64,000 nt of DNA from Herbidospora mongoliensis. Its GTDB lineage: Bacteria; Actinomycetota; Actinomycetes; Streptosporangiales; Streptosporangiaceae. The position numbers and the translations under genes are program-made. Of this stretch, positions 1-22,970 are shown one piece after another; positions within the stretch are counted from its first letter, which is position 1, and every line of letters begins with the position of its first letter. The notes under the pieces were generated by a model. It saw nothing but the letters and a program-made list of their open reading frames with translations. It had not been told where the DNA came from and did not search any database. The stretch spans positions 349,555 to 413,554 of the forward strand of contig NZ_BBXD01000015.1 of assembly GCF_001570545.1 (NCBI RefSeq). Direction: 5' to 3'.

Positions 1-14453
<14,453 letters not shown>

Positions 14454-14481
14454 AATCCGATTGTCCGACCAAATAAAAGGA

Positions 14482-14507
14482 CCGCCGGGCGGATAATCGC
14501 CCGGCGG
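14482..14507. terminator. Bidirectional terminator hairpin between PKS and acyl-AMP ligase genes
   Basis: A perfect 10-bp stem (CCGCCGGGCG, loop GATAAT, CGCCCGGCGG) lies in the short space between two convergent genes. It is 28 bp after the PKS stop and 25 bp before the stop of the minus-strand gene, so it probably ends both transcripts. There is no strong T-run, which is usual in actinomycetes. Confidence 0.75.
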
Positions 14508-14532
14508 CCCTGTCGGCATTTCTGGAGAATGG

Positions 14533-16269
14533 TCAGTCGGCGGCCTTCAATTCGCCGTTCAGATAACCCGCGCGGCAGGCGCGGCGCTGGATTTTGCCAC
14601 TGGTCGTGCGCGGCAGCAGCCCGCGCCGGACGAGCAGGACCTCATCGGCCCAGAGGCGGTGCTCCGTGCGGATGGTCTCCTGGATCCGGTCGCGGAGTTC
14701 GTCGGGACGGGTCGAGCGGAGCACCCGGCCGTCGGCCTCGACGACGACGACCAGCCGCTCGCGCCGCCCGTCGTCCACCGAGAACGCCGCCGCGCAGTTC
14801 GGCCGCAGGCCGGGGTCGGCCGACTCGGCGGTCAGCTCGATGTCCTGCGGATAGTGGTTGCGGCCCTTGCGGATGATGACGTCCTTGAGCCGCCCGGCGA
14901 TGTAGAGCTCGCCCTCGTGGACGAACCCGAGGTCGCCGGTGCGCAGGTGGGGCCGCTCGGCCTCCTCGCCGGTCAGGCGGGCCAGGAAGGTCTCGGCGGT
15001 CGCGGCCGGTCTGCCGAGGTAGCCGGCCGCGACGCAGGGGCCGTGGATCCAGATCTCGCCGACCCGGCCCGGCGGGCAGGCCGTCATGGTGGCCGGATCG
15101 ACGATCTCCACCTGGGTGCCACCGGTGGTGACGCCGCTGCTGACCACCGGTTTGGCCGCCGGATCGTCCTCGTCGAGGATGGTCACCCGGCCCGCGAGCA
15201 GGTCGTCGGACGACACCCACAGGGCGCTCGGGAGCAGGTGCGGCGGGTTCGCGGTGGCCTTCAGCGTGTTCTCGGCCAGGCCGTATCCGGGGCAGGGGGC
15301 GGTGGCCGCCAGCCCGTACGGCGCGAACGTCTCGGCGAAGTCGCGCACGACCCGCCAGCGCACCGGTTCGGCCCCGTTGATCGCGGCCCGCCACGTCGAC
15401 AGGTCGACCGCCGGGTCCACCCGGCCCTCGGCCGCCGCGCGCACGCACAGCTCGTAGGCGAAGCTCGGCGCGGCCGCGTGGGTGCCGCGGAAGCGGGAGA
15501 TGGCCTCCAGCCAGCGGGCCGGGCGGCGGATGAACGCGTCGGGCGGCATCAGGTAGGCGGGCACCCCCGCGACCAGCGGGAACACGACGCTGAGCAGCAG
15601 CCCCATGTCATGGAAGAGCGGCAGCCAGGACACCACCACGGCGTCGTCGTCGATGGGGAACGACTGCTCGGTCTCGGTCACGTTGGCCAGGAAGTTGGCG
15701 TGGGTCACCATGACGCCCTTCGGCGTCCCGGTCGACCCCGACGTGTACTGGAGCAGCGCCACGTCGTTCGGGGTGGGCTCGGCGAGCGGCCCGGGGTCGG
15801 CCGGGGGCATCGACTCGGTGTCGATGATCGCGAGGCCGTCGAGTTCCGGCCGGCCCGCGAAGCGCTCCTCCAGGTCGCGTTTGACGGCCCCGGTGGTCAG
15901 GATGGCGGTGGTGCCCGCGTCGTCGGCGATCCCGCGCAGGCGGGCCAAACCCTTCTTGCCGCTGGGCAGCGGGGTGGGCGCGCAGCTCACCCCGGCGCGC
16001 AGACAGCCGTACATGGCGCGGACGAACTCCAGGCCGGTCGGGTGCAGCAGGATGGCGCTGCCGCCGGACAGGCCCATCGCGGTGAACGCGGCGGCCCGGT
16101 CGGTCGCGGCGGCGTCGAGCTCCGCGTAGGTGAGCGCTTCGGTTAGTTCTTCGCCGTCCGGCAGGAACCCGTAGGCCCGCTCGTGGGGACGGCGCGCCGC
16201 TTGGGCGTGCAGGACCTCCGACAGGGTGGTGGCGGGGGCCAGCGGTTTCGCGCTGAAAATCGTGGTCAT
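14533..16269 (-). CDS. Fatty acyl-AMP ligase (FAAL, FadD32-like)
   Basis: This 578-aa adenylate-forming enzyme carries the AMP-binding motif YTSGSTGTPKG at residues 175-185, FHDMGLL, RTGDLGF, GRLKDVIIRKGRNHYPQDIE, and a C-terminal TTSGKIQRR with the catalytic lysine. The form of the GRLKD...YPQDIE block is typical of FAALs, which activate a fatty acid as acyl-AMP and pass it to an ACP rather than to CoA. In a PKS cluster this normally means a fatty-acid starter unit, or activation of a chain for loading; that role is inferred. I chose the ATG at 16269 (MTTIFSAKPL) because an AGGCGG lies just upstream and the further N-terminal extension does not look like the family. The gene is divergent from the carboxylase gene at 16468 and convergent with the PKS. 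Confidence 0.9.
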   Translation of the reverse strand: MTTIFSAKPLAPATTLSEVLHAQAARRPHERAYGFLPDGEELTEALTYAELDAAATDRAAAFTAMGLSGGSAILLHPTGLEFVRAMYGCLRAGVSCAPTPLPSGKKGLARLRGIADDAGTTAILTTGAVKRDLEERFAGRPELDGLAIIDTESMPPADPGPLAEPTPNDVALLQYTSGSTGTPKGVMVTHANFLANVTETEQSFPIDDDAVVVSWLPLFHDMGLLLSVVFPLVAGVPAYLMPPDAFIRRPARWLEAISRFRGTHAAAPSFAYELCVRAAAEGRVDPAVDLSTWRAAINGAEPVRWRVVRDFAETFAPYGLAATAPCPGYGLAENTLKATANPPHLLPSALWVSSDDLLAGRVTILDEDDPAAKPVVSSGVTTGGTQVEIVDPATMTACPPGRVGEIWIHGPCVAAGYLGRPAATAETFLARLTGEEAERPHLRTGDLGFVHEGELYIAGRLKDVIIRKGRNHYPQDIELTAESADPGLRPNCAAAFSVDDGRRERLVVVVEADGRVLRSTRPDELRDRIQETIRTEHRLWADEVLLVRRGLLPRTTSGKIQRRACRAGYLNGELKAAD

Positions 16270-16339
16270 GGACCGCCTGCCAATTGGTGAAAATGGCGAT
16301 GGGAATATCGGCAATATCTTTTGCACGGTAGATATGGGG

Positions 16340-16385
16340 GCGGGAATCCCGCAACGAGAACCCCGATGAGTCTGGGCTCCAGACT
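16340..16385. promoter_or_regulatory. Two palindromes in the divergent FAAL / carboxylase promoter region
   Basis: The 198-bp space between the divergent starts at 16269 and 16468 holds two short perfect inverted repeats: GCGGGA-A-TCCCGC (16340-16352) and AGTCTGG-GCT-CCAGACT (16369-16385). They are 17 bp apart, in the place where operators for both genes would sit. Which regulator binds is unknown; the LAL-LuxR or SARP of this cluster are candidates. This is a sequence observation with an inferred role. Confidence 0.5.
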
Positions 16386-16467
16386 TTGTGAATAGGGGTG
16401 TCGCAAACTCCGGGCGATTCATACCGTGGCGTCATCTGATGACGTACCGGCGAGAAGAGGCCAGAGG

Positions 16468-18111
16468 ATGTCGCCCGACCTGCCCGCGCCGGCCCCGAGC
16501 CGGCGCATGCCCGCGATGCAGGACCTGCCCGGCCTGGCCGACCCGCCGCCCACGACGGCGGTGCGCCTCGCCGACCTCGACGAGCGGCGCGACCAGGCGG
16601 TGACGCGCGCGGAGGAACGCGCTCTCGGGAAACAGCACGCCAAGGGCAAGCTGACCGCACGCGAGCGCATCGACCGGCTCCTGGACCCCGGGTCGTTCGT
16701 CGAGATCGACATGTTCGTCCGGCACCGCAACGCCGACTTCGGCATGGACCGCGACCGGCCCTACGGCGACGGGGTGATCACCGGGCACGGCCTCGTCGAC
16801 GGCCGCCGCGTCTGCGTGTTCGCGCACGACTTCACCACGCTCGGCGGCAGCATGGGGGAGGCCTTCGGCGGCAAGGTACTGAAGATCATGGACCTCGCGC
16901 TGAAGATCGGCTGCCCGATCGTCGGCATCAACGACTCCGGCGGCGCCCGCATCCAGGAGGGCGTCGTGTCCCTCGCCTACTACGCGGAGCTGGGCCGCCG
17001 CAACGTCGACGCGTCCGGGGTGATCCCGCAGATCTCCATGATCATGGGCCCGTGCGCGGGCGGCTCGGTCTACTCGCCCGCCCTCACCGACTTCACCGTG
17101 ATGAGCGACCGCACGTCCTACATGTACGTGACCGGCCCCGAGGTCGTCGCCGCCGTGACGGGGGAGCGCACCACCCACGACGACCTCGGCGGGCCCGCCC
17201 TCAACAGCGAGGTGTCCGGCAACGCCCACTACGTCGGCGTCGACGAGGACGACTCGATCGCCTACGTCCAGGCGCTGCTCGGCTACCTGCCGGCCAACAA
17301 CCTCGACCCGGCCCCCGCCTACGCCTACGAACCGGAGCCCGGCCTCACCGCCGCCGACATCGCACTCGACTCCGTCATCCCCGACGAGGTGAACCGGGTC
17401 TACGACATGTTCGACGTGCTGCGCAGGGTGGTCGACGACGGCGAGCTGCTGGAGATCCAGGGTGCCTTCGCCCGCAACATCGTCTGCGCCCTGGCCAGGG
17501 TCGAGGGCCGGACCGTCGGCGTCGTCGCCAACCAGCCGATGGTCCAGTCGGGCGCGATCGACATCGACGCCTCGGAGAAGGCCGCCAGGTTCGTCCGCTT
17601 CTGCGATGCGTTCAACATCCCGATCCTGACCTTCGCCGACGTGCCCGGCTATCTGCCCGGCCTGGAGCAGGAGCGGGGCGGCATCATCCGCAGGGGCGCC
17701 AAGCTGATCTACGCCTACGCCGAGGCGACCGTCCCCAAGGTGACCGTCGTCATCCGCAAGGCGTACGGGGGCGGCTACGCGGTCATGGGCTCCAAGCACC
17801 TGGGCGCCGACGTCAACCTGGCCTGGCCGACGGCAGAGATCGCGGTCACCGGCGCGACCGGCGCCGTCCACGTGCTGCACCGCAAGGTGCTCGCCGCCAC
17901 GGCCGAGGGCGAGCGGCCGGCGCTGGAACGCCACCTGATCGCCGAATACCAGGAGAAGTTCAGCAACCCCTACGTCGCCGCCCAGTACGGCTACGTCGAC
18001 GAGGTGATCCGGCCCGCGCAGACCCGGGCCAAGGTCGCCGAGGCCTTCGCGATCCTGCGCGACAAGAGGGTCGCCGGCCTGGAGAAGAAGCACGGGAACA
18101 TCCCGCTCTGA
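16468..18111 (+). CDS. Acyl-CoA carboxylase carboxyltransferase (beta) subunit, first copy
   Basis: The product (547 aa) is a PccB/AccB-type biotin-dependent carboxyltransferase that moves CO2 from carboxybiotin to an acyl-CoA. It shows the N-terminal GKLTARERIDRLLDPGSF block, GGARIQEGV in the acyl-CoA site, GPCAGGSVYSPALTDF, and YGGGYAVMGSKHLGAD in the C-terminal half. At the position known to set substrate preference in Streptomyces PccB/AccB (Asp versus Ile, residue 422), it has Ala, which is unlike both. The ATG at 16468 is preceded by AAGAGG at 7-nt spacing; a GTG at 16426 is also in frame. The second beta subunit (21047), epsilon (22642) and alpha (24205) lie downstream, so a complex supplying malonyl-type extender units to the PKS is likely. 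Confidence 0.93.
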   Translation: MSPDLPAPAPSRRMPAMQDLPGLADPPPTTAVRLADLDERRDQAVTRAEERALGKQHAKGKLTARERIDRLLDPGSFVEIDMFVRHRNADFGMDRDRPYGDGVITGHGLVDGRRVCVFAHDFTTLGGSMGEAFGGKVLKIMDLALKIGCPIVGINDSGGARIQEGVVSLAYYAELGRRNVDASGVIPQISMIMGPCAGGSVYSPALTDFTVMSDRTSYMYVTGPEVVAAVTGERTTHDDLGGPALNSEVSGNAHYVGVDEDDSIAYVQALLGYLPANNLDPAPAYAYEPEPGLTAADIALDSVIPDEVNRVYDMFDVLRRVVDDGELLEIQGAFARNIVCALARVEGRTVGVVANQPMVQSGAIDIDASEKAARFVRFCDAFNIPILTFADVPGYLPGLEQERGGIIRRGAKLIYAYAEATVPKVTVVIRKAYGGGYAVMGSKHLGADVNLAWPTAEIAVTGATGAVHVLHRKVLAATAEGERPALERHLIAEYQEKFSNPYVAAQYGYVDEVIRPAQTRAKVAEAFAILRDKRVAGLEKKHGNIPL

Positions 18112-18117
18112 CGCCAC

Positions 18118-18135
18118 CGATAGCGCTTCGATAAC
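18118..18135 (+). promoter_or_regulatory. Candidate SARP binding site upstream of the LuxR-type regulator
   Basis: Two heptamers, CGATAGC (18118-18124) and CGATAAC (18129-18135), form a direct repeat with a 4-bp spacer, i.e. an 11-bp period. SARP-family activators are known to bind such heptamer repeats. The same heptamer with the same spacing occurs at 30979-31007. The site is 69 bp upstream of the regulator start at 18204, which suggests that the SARP controls the LuxR gene. Inferred from pattern only. Confidence 0.6.
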
Positions 18136-18203
18136 GCCCGGAAGTTCACGACTCCTAATGTCCGAAGTGTCTGATGTGAGGCTCCTCAGCAAGGAGGGTG
18201 ACG

Positions 18204-21029
18204 ATGGGCCTGGTGGAGAGAGGCGAGGCGTTCACGGCGCTGGGCGCGCTGGTGACCGACGCACTCGGCGGGAAGGGCCGCGTCGCGTTGCTGACCGGCA
18301 CCGTCGCGACGGGCAAGAGCGAGTTGCTGCACACGTTCGCCGACCAGGTCGTGGACCTGGGCGCGCTTCCCGTCGTGGCGATGGCCTCGGCCGTCGAGCG
18401 GGATCTGCCGCTGGGCGTGATCGGCCAGCTCATGCAGGACGCGCCGCTCCCCGCGGAGGAACGCGAGCGGGCGATGGCGCTGGTGGCGGAGAGCACCGCG
18501 TCCATCCGGGCCAACCCGCAGGCCGCGGTGCTGGAGCCGGTCGACGCGCAGATCGTGCACGCCCTGTGCACCGTGCTGCTGGACCTGTCGGAGCGCTATC
18601 CGCTGCTCATCGTGGTCGACGACGTCCACCACGCCGACCGGATGTCGCTGCTCTGCCTGGCCTATCTGGCCCGGCGGGTGCGCTTCGCCCGGATCGCCGC
18701 CGTCTTCGGGCAGTCCGACCACGGGCACTACACCGAATCGTTCTTCCAGACCGAGCTGCTGCGCCAGCCGCACGCCCGCCGCATCCACCTCGAACCGCTG
18801 TCGCGGGCCGGGGTCGCCGAGCTGGTCACCGCCCGGCTGGGTCAGCGCCCCGCCGAGCGGTTCGCCGCCGAGTGGTACGCGCTCAGCGGCGGCAACCCGC
18901 TGCTGCTGGCCGGTCTGGCCGACGACCACCAGACGGCGGAACGCAACCACGGTGAACCGCCCGGCGAGCTCGTGCCCGCCGACCGGTACAGCCAGGCCGT
19001 CCTGTCCTGCCTGCACCGGGGCGAACCCCAGGCCCTGCGCGTGGCGCGCGGTCTGGCCGTGCTCGGCGCGCCGGAGCCGCTGCCCCGGCTCCTCGGGCTC
19101 AACCCGGCCGAGGTCACCCAGTCGCTGCACGCCCTGGCCAGGGCCGGGCTGCTGTCGATGGGGTCCTTCCGGCACGAGGTCGCCCGCGCCGCCGTCCTGG
19201 CCGAGATGGACACCCAGGACCGGGTCGACCTGCACCGGGTCGCGGCCGAACTGGGCCGCGACAGCGGCGCCGCCCCCTCGGCCATCGCCGACCACCTGCT
19301 GGAGGCCGGCCGGCTGGGCACCCCCTGGGTCGTGCCGGTGCTGGAGGACGCCGCCCGCGACGCCCTCCGCGAGGGCCGGGTGACAGCCGGTGTCGCCTAC
19401 CTGCGGCTGGCCTGGGAGGAGTGCGCCGACGAGCAGCACCGGGCCCGGATCATCACGATGCTGGTCCGCGCCGAGTGGCGGATCAACCCGGGCGCGCCCG
19501 CCGCGCACCTGGCCGAACTGTCCGACGCCCTGCAGCGGGGCCAGCTCCGGGGCGGCGACGCCGCCGTGCTCGCCCGCGCCCTGTTCTGGCACGGCCGCAC
19601 CGCCGACGCCCGTGAGGTGCTGGAGCACCTGGCCGCCACCGCCGACCCCGGCGACGCCGAGGCCTCCGCCGAGCTCGCGGTCGTCCGGCCCTGGCTGCGC
19701 GCCACCTACCCCGCGTTCTTCGCCGAACTGCGCGCCGCCGAGGAGGCCCAGAAGGGGGACGGCCAGGCTCCGCGCCGGCGCGGCCTGTTCGCCGAGCCGA
19801 CCCGCTCCGCCGCCGTCTCCGTCGCCGCCCACCGCCGTCTGGAGGCGACCACGGCGCTGTCCGAGGTGCTCACCAAGGGGCCGCGCGGGCAGCTGGTGGA
19901 GGGCGTCGAGCGGATCCTGCGCGGCTGCCACCTCGACGAGATGTCGCTCGACACCGTCGAGAGCGCCCTGCTCGCGCTGACCTACGCGGGCCGGCCCGAC
20001 AAGGCCTCGCCCTGGTGCGACCTGTTCGCAGCCGAGGCGTCCACCCGCATGGCCCCCAGCAGGCAGGCGCGGCTCGACGCGATCCGGGCGGAGATCGCGG
20101 TCCGGCAGGGCGACATGCCCGCCGCCGAGGCCCACGCCCGGCACGCCCTGGAGACCATCCCCGTCGGGAGCTGGGGGGTCGCCGCCGGCGGCCCGCTGAG
20201 CAGCCTGATCTTGGCCCTCACGGCGATGGGACGCGACGACGTCGGCGAGTTCCTCGACCGGCCCGTCCTGGACACCATGTTCGAGACCCGCTACGGACTG
20301 CACTACCTCTACGCCAGGGGCCGCTACAGCCTGGCCGCCGACCAGCCCGACCTGGCCCTGCGCGACTTCCAGATCTGCGGCGAGCTGATCCGCAAGTGGG
20401 AGATCGACCTGCCCGGCCTGATCCCGTGGCGGGTCGACGCCGCCGAGGCCTGCCTGCGCGTCGGCCGCGAGGAGCAGGCCCGCCAGCTCGTCGAAGACCA
20501 GCTCCGCCGCTGCGGTCCCGCCACCCCGAGGGTGCACGGCATGGCGATGCGGATGCTGGCCGCCGCGGGCAGCGAGGCCAGGCACCGCCCGATGCTGCTG
20601 CGCCAGTCGGCCGAGATGCTCCAGGCCAGCGGCGACCGCTACGAGCTGGCCAGGACCCTGCTCGACCTGGTCGAGGCCTACCAGGGGCTCGGCGAATACC
20701 GCCGGGCCGGGATGATCGCGGGCCGGGCGCTCGGCCTCGCCCTGGAATGTCAGGCGGAGCCGCTCAGCAGGGCTCTGTTCGGCCGGGGCGAGGGCGAGGA
20801 GAAGGCCGTCAGGGCCGAACGCGGACTGAGCACGGTGCTCAGCGACTCCGAGCGGCGCGTGGCCGTTCTGGCCGCTGCCGGATACACCAACCGCGAGATC
20901 GCCGGGAGGCTCTACATCACGGTCAGCACGGTGGAACAGCACCTGACCCGGACCTACCGGAAGCTGAACATCACCCGTCGTGCGGACCTCCCTCCCAGTC
21001 TCGAGTACGGCAGCCATGTCACCACTTGA
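18204..21029 (+). CDS. LAL-family (large ATP-binding LuxR) transcriptional regulator
   Basis: This 941-aa protein has an N-terminal AAA/STAND ATPase (Walker A GTVATGKSE near residue 35, Walker B LLIVVDDVHHAD), a long helical TPR-like middle, and a C-terminal LuxR helix-turn-helix (LSDSERRVAVLAAAGYTNRE through VSTVEQHLTRTYRKLNI). LAL proteins are pathway-specific activators in many polyketide clusters. The start is the ATG at 18204, which has a perfect AAGGAGG (18191-18197) at 6-nt spacing; a GTG 6 bases earlier is less well placed. It lies between the two carboxyltransferase genes in the same direction, 16 bp from the next gene, and has a candidate SARP site upstream. Confidence 0.92.
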   Translation: MGLVERGEAFTALGALVTDALGGKGRVALLTGTVATGKSELLHTFADQVVDLGALPVVAMASAVERDLPLGVIGQLMQDAPLPAEERERAMALVAESTASIRANPQAAVLEPVDAQIVHALCTVLLDLSERYPLLIVVDDVHHADRMSLLCLAYLARRVRFARIAAVFGQSDHGHYTESFFQTELLRQPHARRIHLEPLSRAGVAELVTARLGQRPAERFAAEWYALSGGNPLLLAGLADDHQTAERNHGEPPGELVPADRYSQAVLSCLHRGEPQALRVARGLAVLGAPEPLPRLLGLNPAEVTQSLHALARAGLLSMGSFRHEVARAAVLAEMDTQDRVDLHRVAAELGRDSGAAPSAIADHLLEAGRLGTPWVVPVLEDAARDALREGRVTAGVAYLRLAWEECADEQHRARIITMLVRAEWRINPGAPAAHLAELSDALQRGQLRGGDAAVLARALFWHGRTADAREVLEHLAATADPGDAEASAELAVVRPWLRATYPAFFAELRAAEEAQKGDGQAPRRRGLFAEPTRSAAVSVAAHRRLEATTALSEVLTKGPRGQLVEGVERILRGCHLDEMSLDTVESALLALTYAGRPDKASPWCDLFAAEASTRMAPSRQARLDAIRAEIAVRQGDMPAAEAHARHALETIPVGSWGVAAGGPLSSLILALTAMGRDDVGEFLDRPVLDTMFETRYGLHYLYARGRYSLAADQPDLALRDFQICGELIRKWEIDLPGLIPWRVDAAEACLRVGREEQARQLVEDQLRRCGPATPRVHGMAMRMLAAAGSEARHRPMLLRQSAEMLQASGDRYELARTLLDLVEAYQGLGEYRRAGMIAGRALGLALECQAEPLSRALFGRGEGEEKAVRAERGLSTVLSDSERRVAVLAAAGYTNREIAGRLYITVSTVEQHLTRTYRKLNITRRADLPPSLEYGSHVTT

Positions 21030-21046
21030 GAGACCAGAGGTATCGC

Positions 21047-22642
21047 ATGCACATACAGGAAAGAACTCCGAGGCCGACTGACCTGCCGGCCGAGACGATG
21101 CGGGACCGAGTGGCCGAACTGGAGCTGCTCAGGGAGAACGCCCGCACCGGGCCCGATCCCGAGGCGACCCGGCGCCAGCACGCCAAGGGCAAGCTCACCG
21201 TCAGGGAACGGCTCGACGTCCTGCTCGACCCCGGGTCGTTCGTCGAGATCGAGACGTTCCGTCGGCACCGCGCGACGGGCTTCGGGCTGGAGCACAAGCG
21301 GCCGCACACCGACGGGGTCGTGGCGGGCTGGGGCAAGGTCGACGGCCGTGACGTCATGGTGTACGCCCACGACTTCCGCATGTTCGGCGGCGCGCTCGGC
21401 GAGGCCCATGCCACGAAGATCCACAAGGCGATGGACCTGGCCGAGGCCGCCGGAGTGCCGCTGATCAGCCTCAACGACGGCGCGGGCGCCCGCATCCAGG
21501 AGGGCGTCACCGCCCTGGCCGGATACGGCGGGATCTTCACCCGCAACGTCCGCATGTCCGGCGTGATCCCGCAGATCAGCGTCATGCTCGGCCCGTGCGC
21601 CGGCGGCGCCGCCTATTCGCCCGCCCTCACCGACTTCGTCTTCATGGTCCAGGGCACCGCCCAGATGTTCATCACCGGGCCCGACGTCGTCAAGGCGGTC
21701 ACCGGCGAGGACATCAGCCAGGACGCGCTCGGCGGCGCCGTCGTGCACGGCACCCTGTCGGGCGTGGCCGGGTTCGTCTACCACGACGAGGTCTCCTGCC
21801 TCGAGGACGTGCGCTACCTGCTGTCCCTGCTGCCGGCCAACTTCCAGGAACTGCCCCCATCGGCCCTGCCCGCCGACCCGCCCGACCGGTCCAACGACCG
21901 CCTGCTCGACCTGGTCCCGGCCAACCCCGCCCAGTCCTACGACATGGCCCGGGTCATCGAGGAGATCGTGGACGACGGCGACTTCTTCGAGTTCCACAGC
22001 GGCTGGGCGGGCAACCTCATCTGCGGCCTGGCCCGCCTCGACGGCCACGTCGTCGGCATCGTCGCCAACCAGCCGAACCACCTGGCCGGCGTGCTGGACA
22101 TCAAGGCCTCCGAGAAGGGCGCCCGCTTCATCCAGACGTGCGACGCGTTCAACATCCCGCTGGTCAGCCTGGTGGACGTGCCCGGCTTCCTGCCCGGCGC
22201 CGACCAGGAGCACAACGGCATCATCCGGCACGGCGCCAAACTGCTCTACGCCTACTGCGCGGCCAGCGTGCCCCGGATCCAGGTGATCGTCCGCAAGGCG
22301 TACGGCGGCGCGTACATCGTCATGGACTCTCTGTCGATCGGCGCCGACCTGTCGTTCGCGTGGCCGACGAACGAGATCGCCGTCATGGGCGCCGAGGGCG
22401 CGGCCAACATCATCTTCCGCCGGGAGATCGCCGCGTCGGACGACCCGGCCGAACACCACGCCAGGAAGGTCGACGAATACCGCACCACCCTCATGCACCC
22501 CTACTACGCCGCCGAGCGCGGCCTGGTCGACGACGTCATCGACCCGCGCGAGACCCGGGCGGTCATCATCCGCTCCCTCGGCCTGCTGCGGGCCAAACAC
22601 GCGCTGGCCCCCCAGCGCAAGCACGGAAACCCGCCGATGTGA
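21047..22642 (+). CDS. accB: Acyl-CoA carboxylase carboxyltransferase (beta) subunit, second copy
   Basis: The protein (531 aa) is an AccB-type carboxyltransferase: GKLTVRERLDVLLDPGSF, NDGAGARIQEGVTALAGYGG, GPCAGGAAYSPALTDF, and YGGAYIVMDSLSIGADL. The Ile in YGGAYIVMD matches the position (422) where Streptomyces AccB has Ile and accepts acetyl-CoA as well as propionyl-CoA, so malonyl-CoA supply is likely. That fits the malonyl-type AT domains of the PKS here. The ATG at 21047 has AGAGG 6 nt upstream. The stop codon overlaps the start of the epsilon-subunit gene (TGATG), which points to translational coupling and supports assembly of a beta-epsilon complex with the alpha subunit at 24205. Confidence 0.94.
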   Translation: MHIQERTPRPTDLPAETMRDRVAELELLRENARTGPDPEATRRQHAKGKLTVRERLDVLLDPGSFVEIETFRRHRATGFGLEHKRPHTDGVVAGWGKVDGRDVMVYAHDFRMFGGALGEAHATKIHKAMDLAEAAGVPLISLNDGAGARIQEGVTALAGYGGIFTRNVRMSGVIPQISVMLGPCAGGAAYSPALTDFVFMVQGTAQMFITGPDVVKAVTGEDISQDALGGAVVHGTLSGVAGFVYHDEVSCLEDVRYLLSLLPANFQELPPSALPADPPDRSNDRLLDLVPANPAQSYDMARVIEEIVDDGDFFEFHSGWAGNLICGLARLDGHVVGIVANQPNHLAGVLDIKASEKGARFIQTCDAFNIPLVSLVDVPGFLPGADQEHNGIIRHGAKLLYAYCAASVPRIQVIVRKAYGGAYIVMDSLSIGADLSFAWPTNEIAVMGAEGAANIIFRREIAASDDPAEHHARKVDEYRTTLMHPYYAAERGLVDDVIDPRETRAVIIRSLGLLRAKHALAPQRKHGNPPM

Positions 22643-22851
22643 TGGACGACCTGCGCATCGTCCGGGGCGCCCCCACGGAGGACGAACTCGCCGCGCTGGT
22701 CTGCGCGCTGCTCCTGGTGGCGGAGCAGGGCAGTGCGGACACCAGGGCGGCCCCGCAGCCGGTCGCCGCCCGGCCCTCCGGCTGGCGGCCCTTCGGCCAC
22801 CGATCCCCCCACTCCTGGTCAACGCCGTCCGTCCTGCGGAGACTGTCTTGA
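22642..22851 (+). CDS. accE: Acyl-CoA carboxylase epsilon subunit, stop codon inside IS end
   Basis: This 69-aa small gene begins with the ATG that overlaps the accB stop codon. It reads MDDLRIVRGAPTEDELAALV, the family signature of actinomycete acyl-CoA carboxylase epsilon subunits, followed by a variable Ala-rich stretch, a conserved-type Trp (SGWRP) and an ending ...SWSTPSVLRRLS. Epsilon subunits bind the carboxyltransferase and stimulate the complex. Its TGA stop (22849-22851) lies within the terminal TTGA of the adjoining TnpB element, so the original C-terminus may have been longer or different. It was easy to miss because the same frame is open far upstream through the accB gene. Confidence 0.88.
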   Translation: MDDLRIVRGAPTEDELAALVCALLLVAEQGSADTRAAPQPVAARPSGWRPFGHRSPHSWSTPSVLRRLS

Positions 22852-22970
22852 CATCCTCCCCACGGCTGAAGCCAGGGGATTCCCACCCTCACGGGTCGGG
22901 TTTCCTGCTTCCCAGGGCCGCGCCTTCGCCGCTTTCGCGGGTCTGGTCTCACCAGCCCTCCACAGGCGTT
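22848..22970 (-). ncRNA. Candidate omega/reRNA scaffold at the TnpB right end
   Basis: TnpB nucleases are known to use a guide RNA made from the right end of their element, overlapping or following the 3' end of tnpB. The 120 bases after the tnpB stop are rich in short hairpins, including one around GGCTTCAGCC near 22870, and end at the element boundary. The guide would then come from flanking accE sequence. Position and family knowledge support this; no expression evidence is available. Confidence 0.5.

Noticed and set aside
16270..16422. N-terminal extension of the acyl-AMP ligase to 16422
   Set aside because: The extension does not resemble the family, covers the palindromes of the promoter region and lacks a ribosome site.
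18186..21017. A 943-aa open frame on the minus strand opposite the LAL regulator, and similar long antisense frames (16432-18192, 12564-14519, 7344-9419, 27280-30093)
   Set aside because: These are G/C-third-position shadows: low-complexity Gly/Arg/Ala/Val sequences without domains, opposite clear genes.
20015..21046. Upstream in-frame extension of the second carboxyltransferase
   Set aside because: It overlaps the LuxR regulator and is compositionally a shadow; the ATG at 21047 has a good ribosome site and the family N-terminus.
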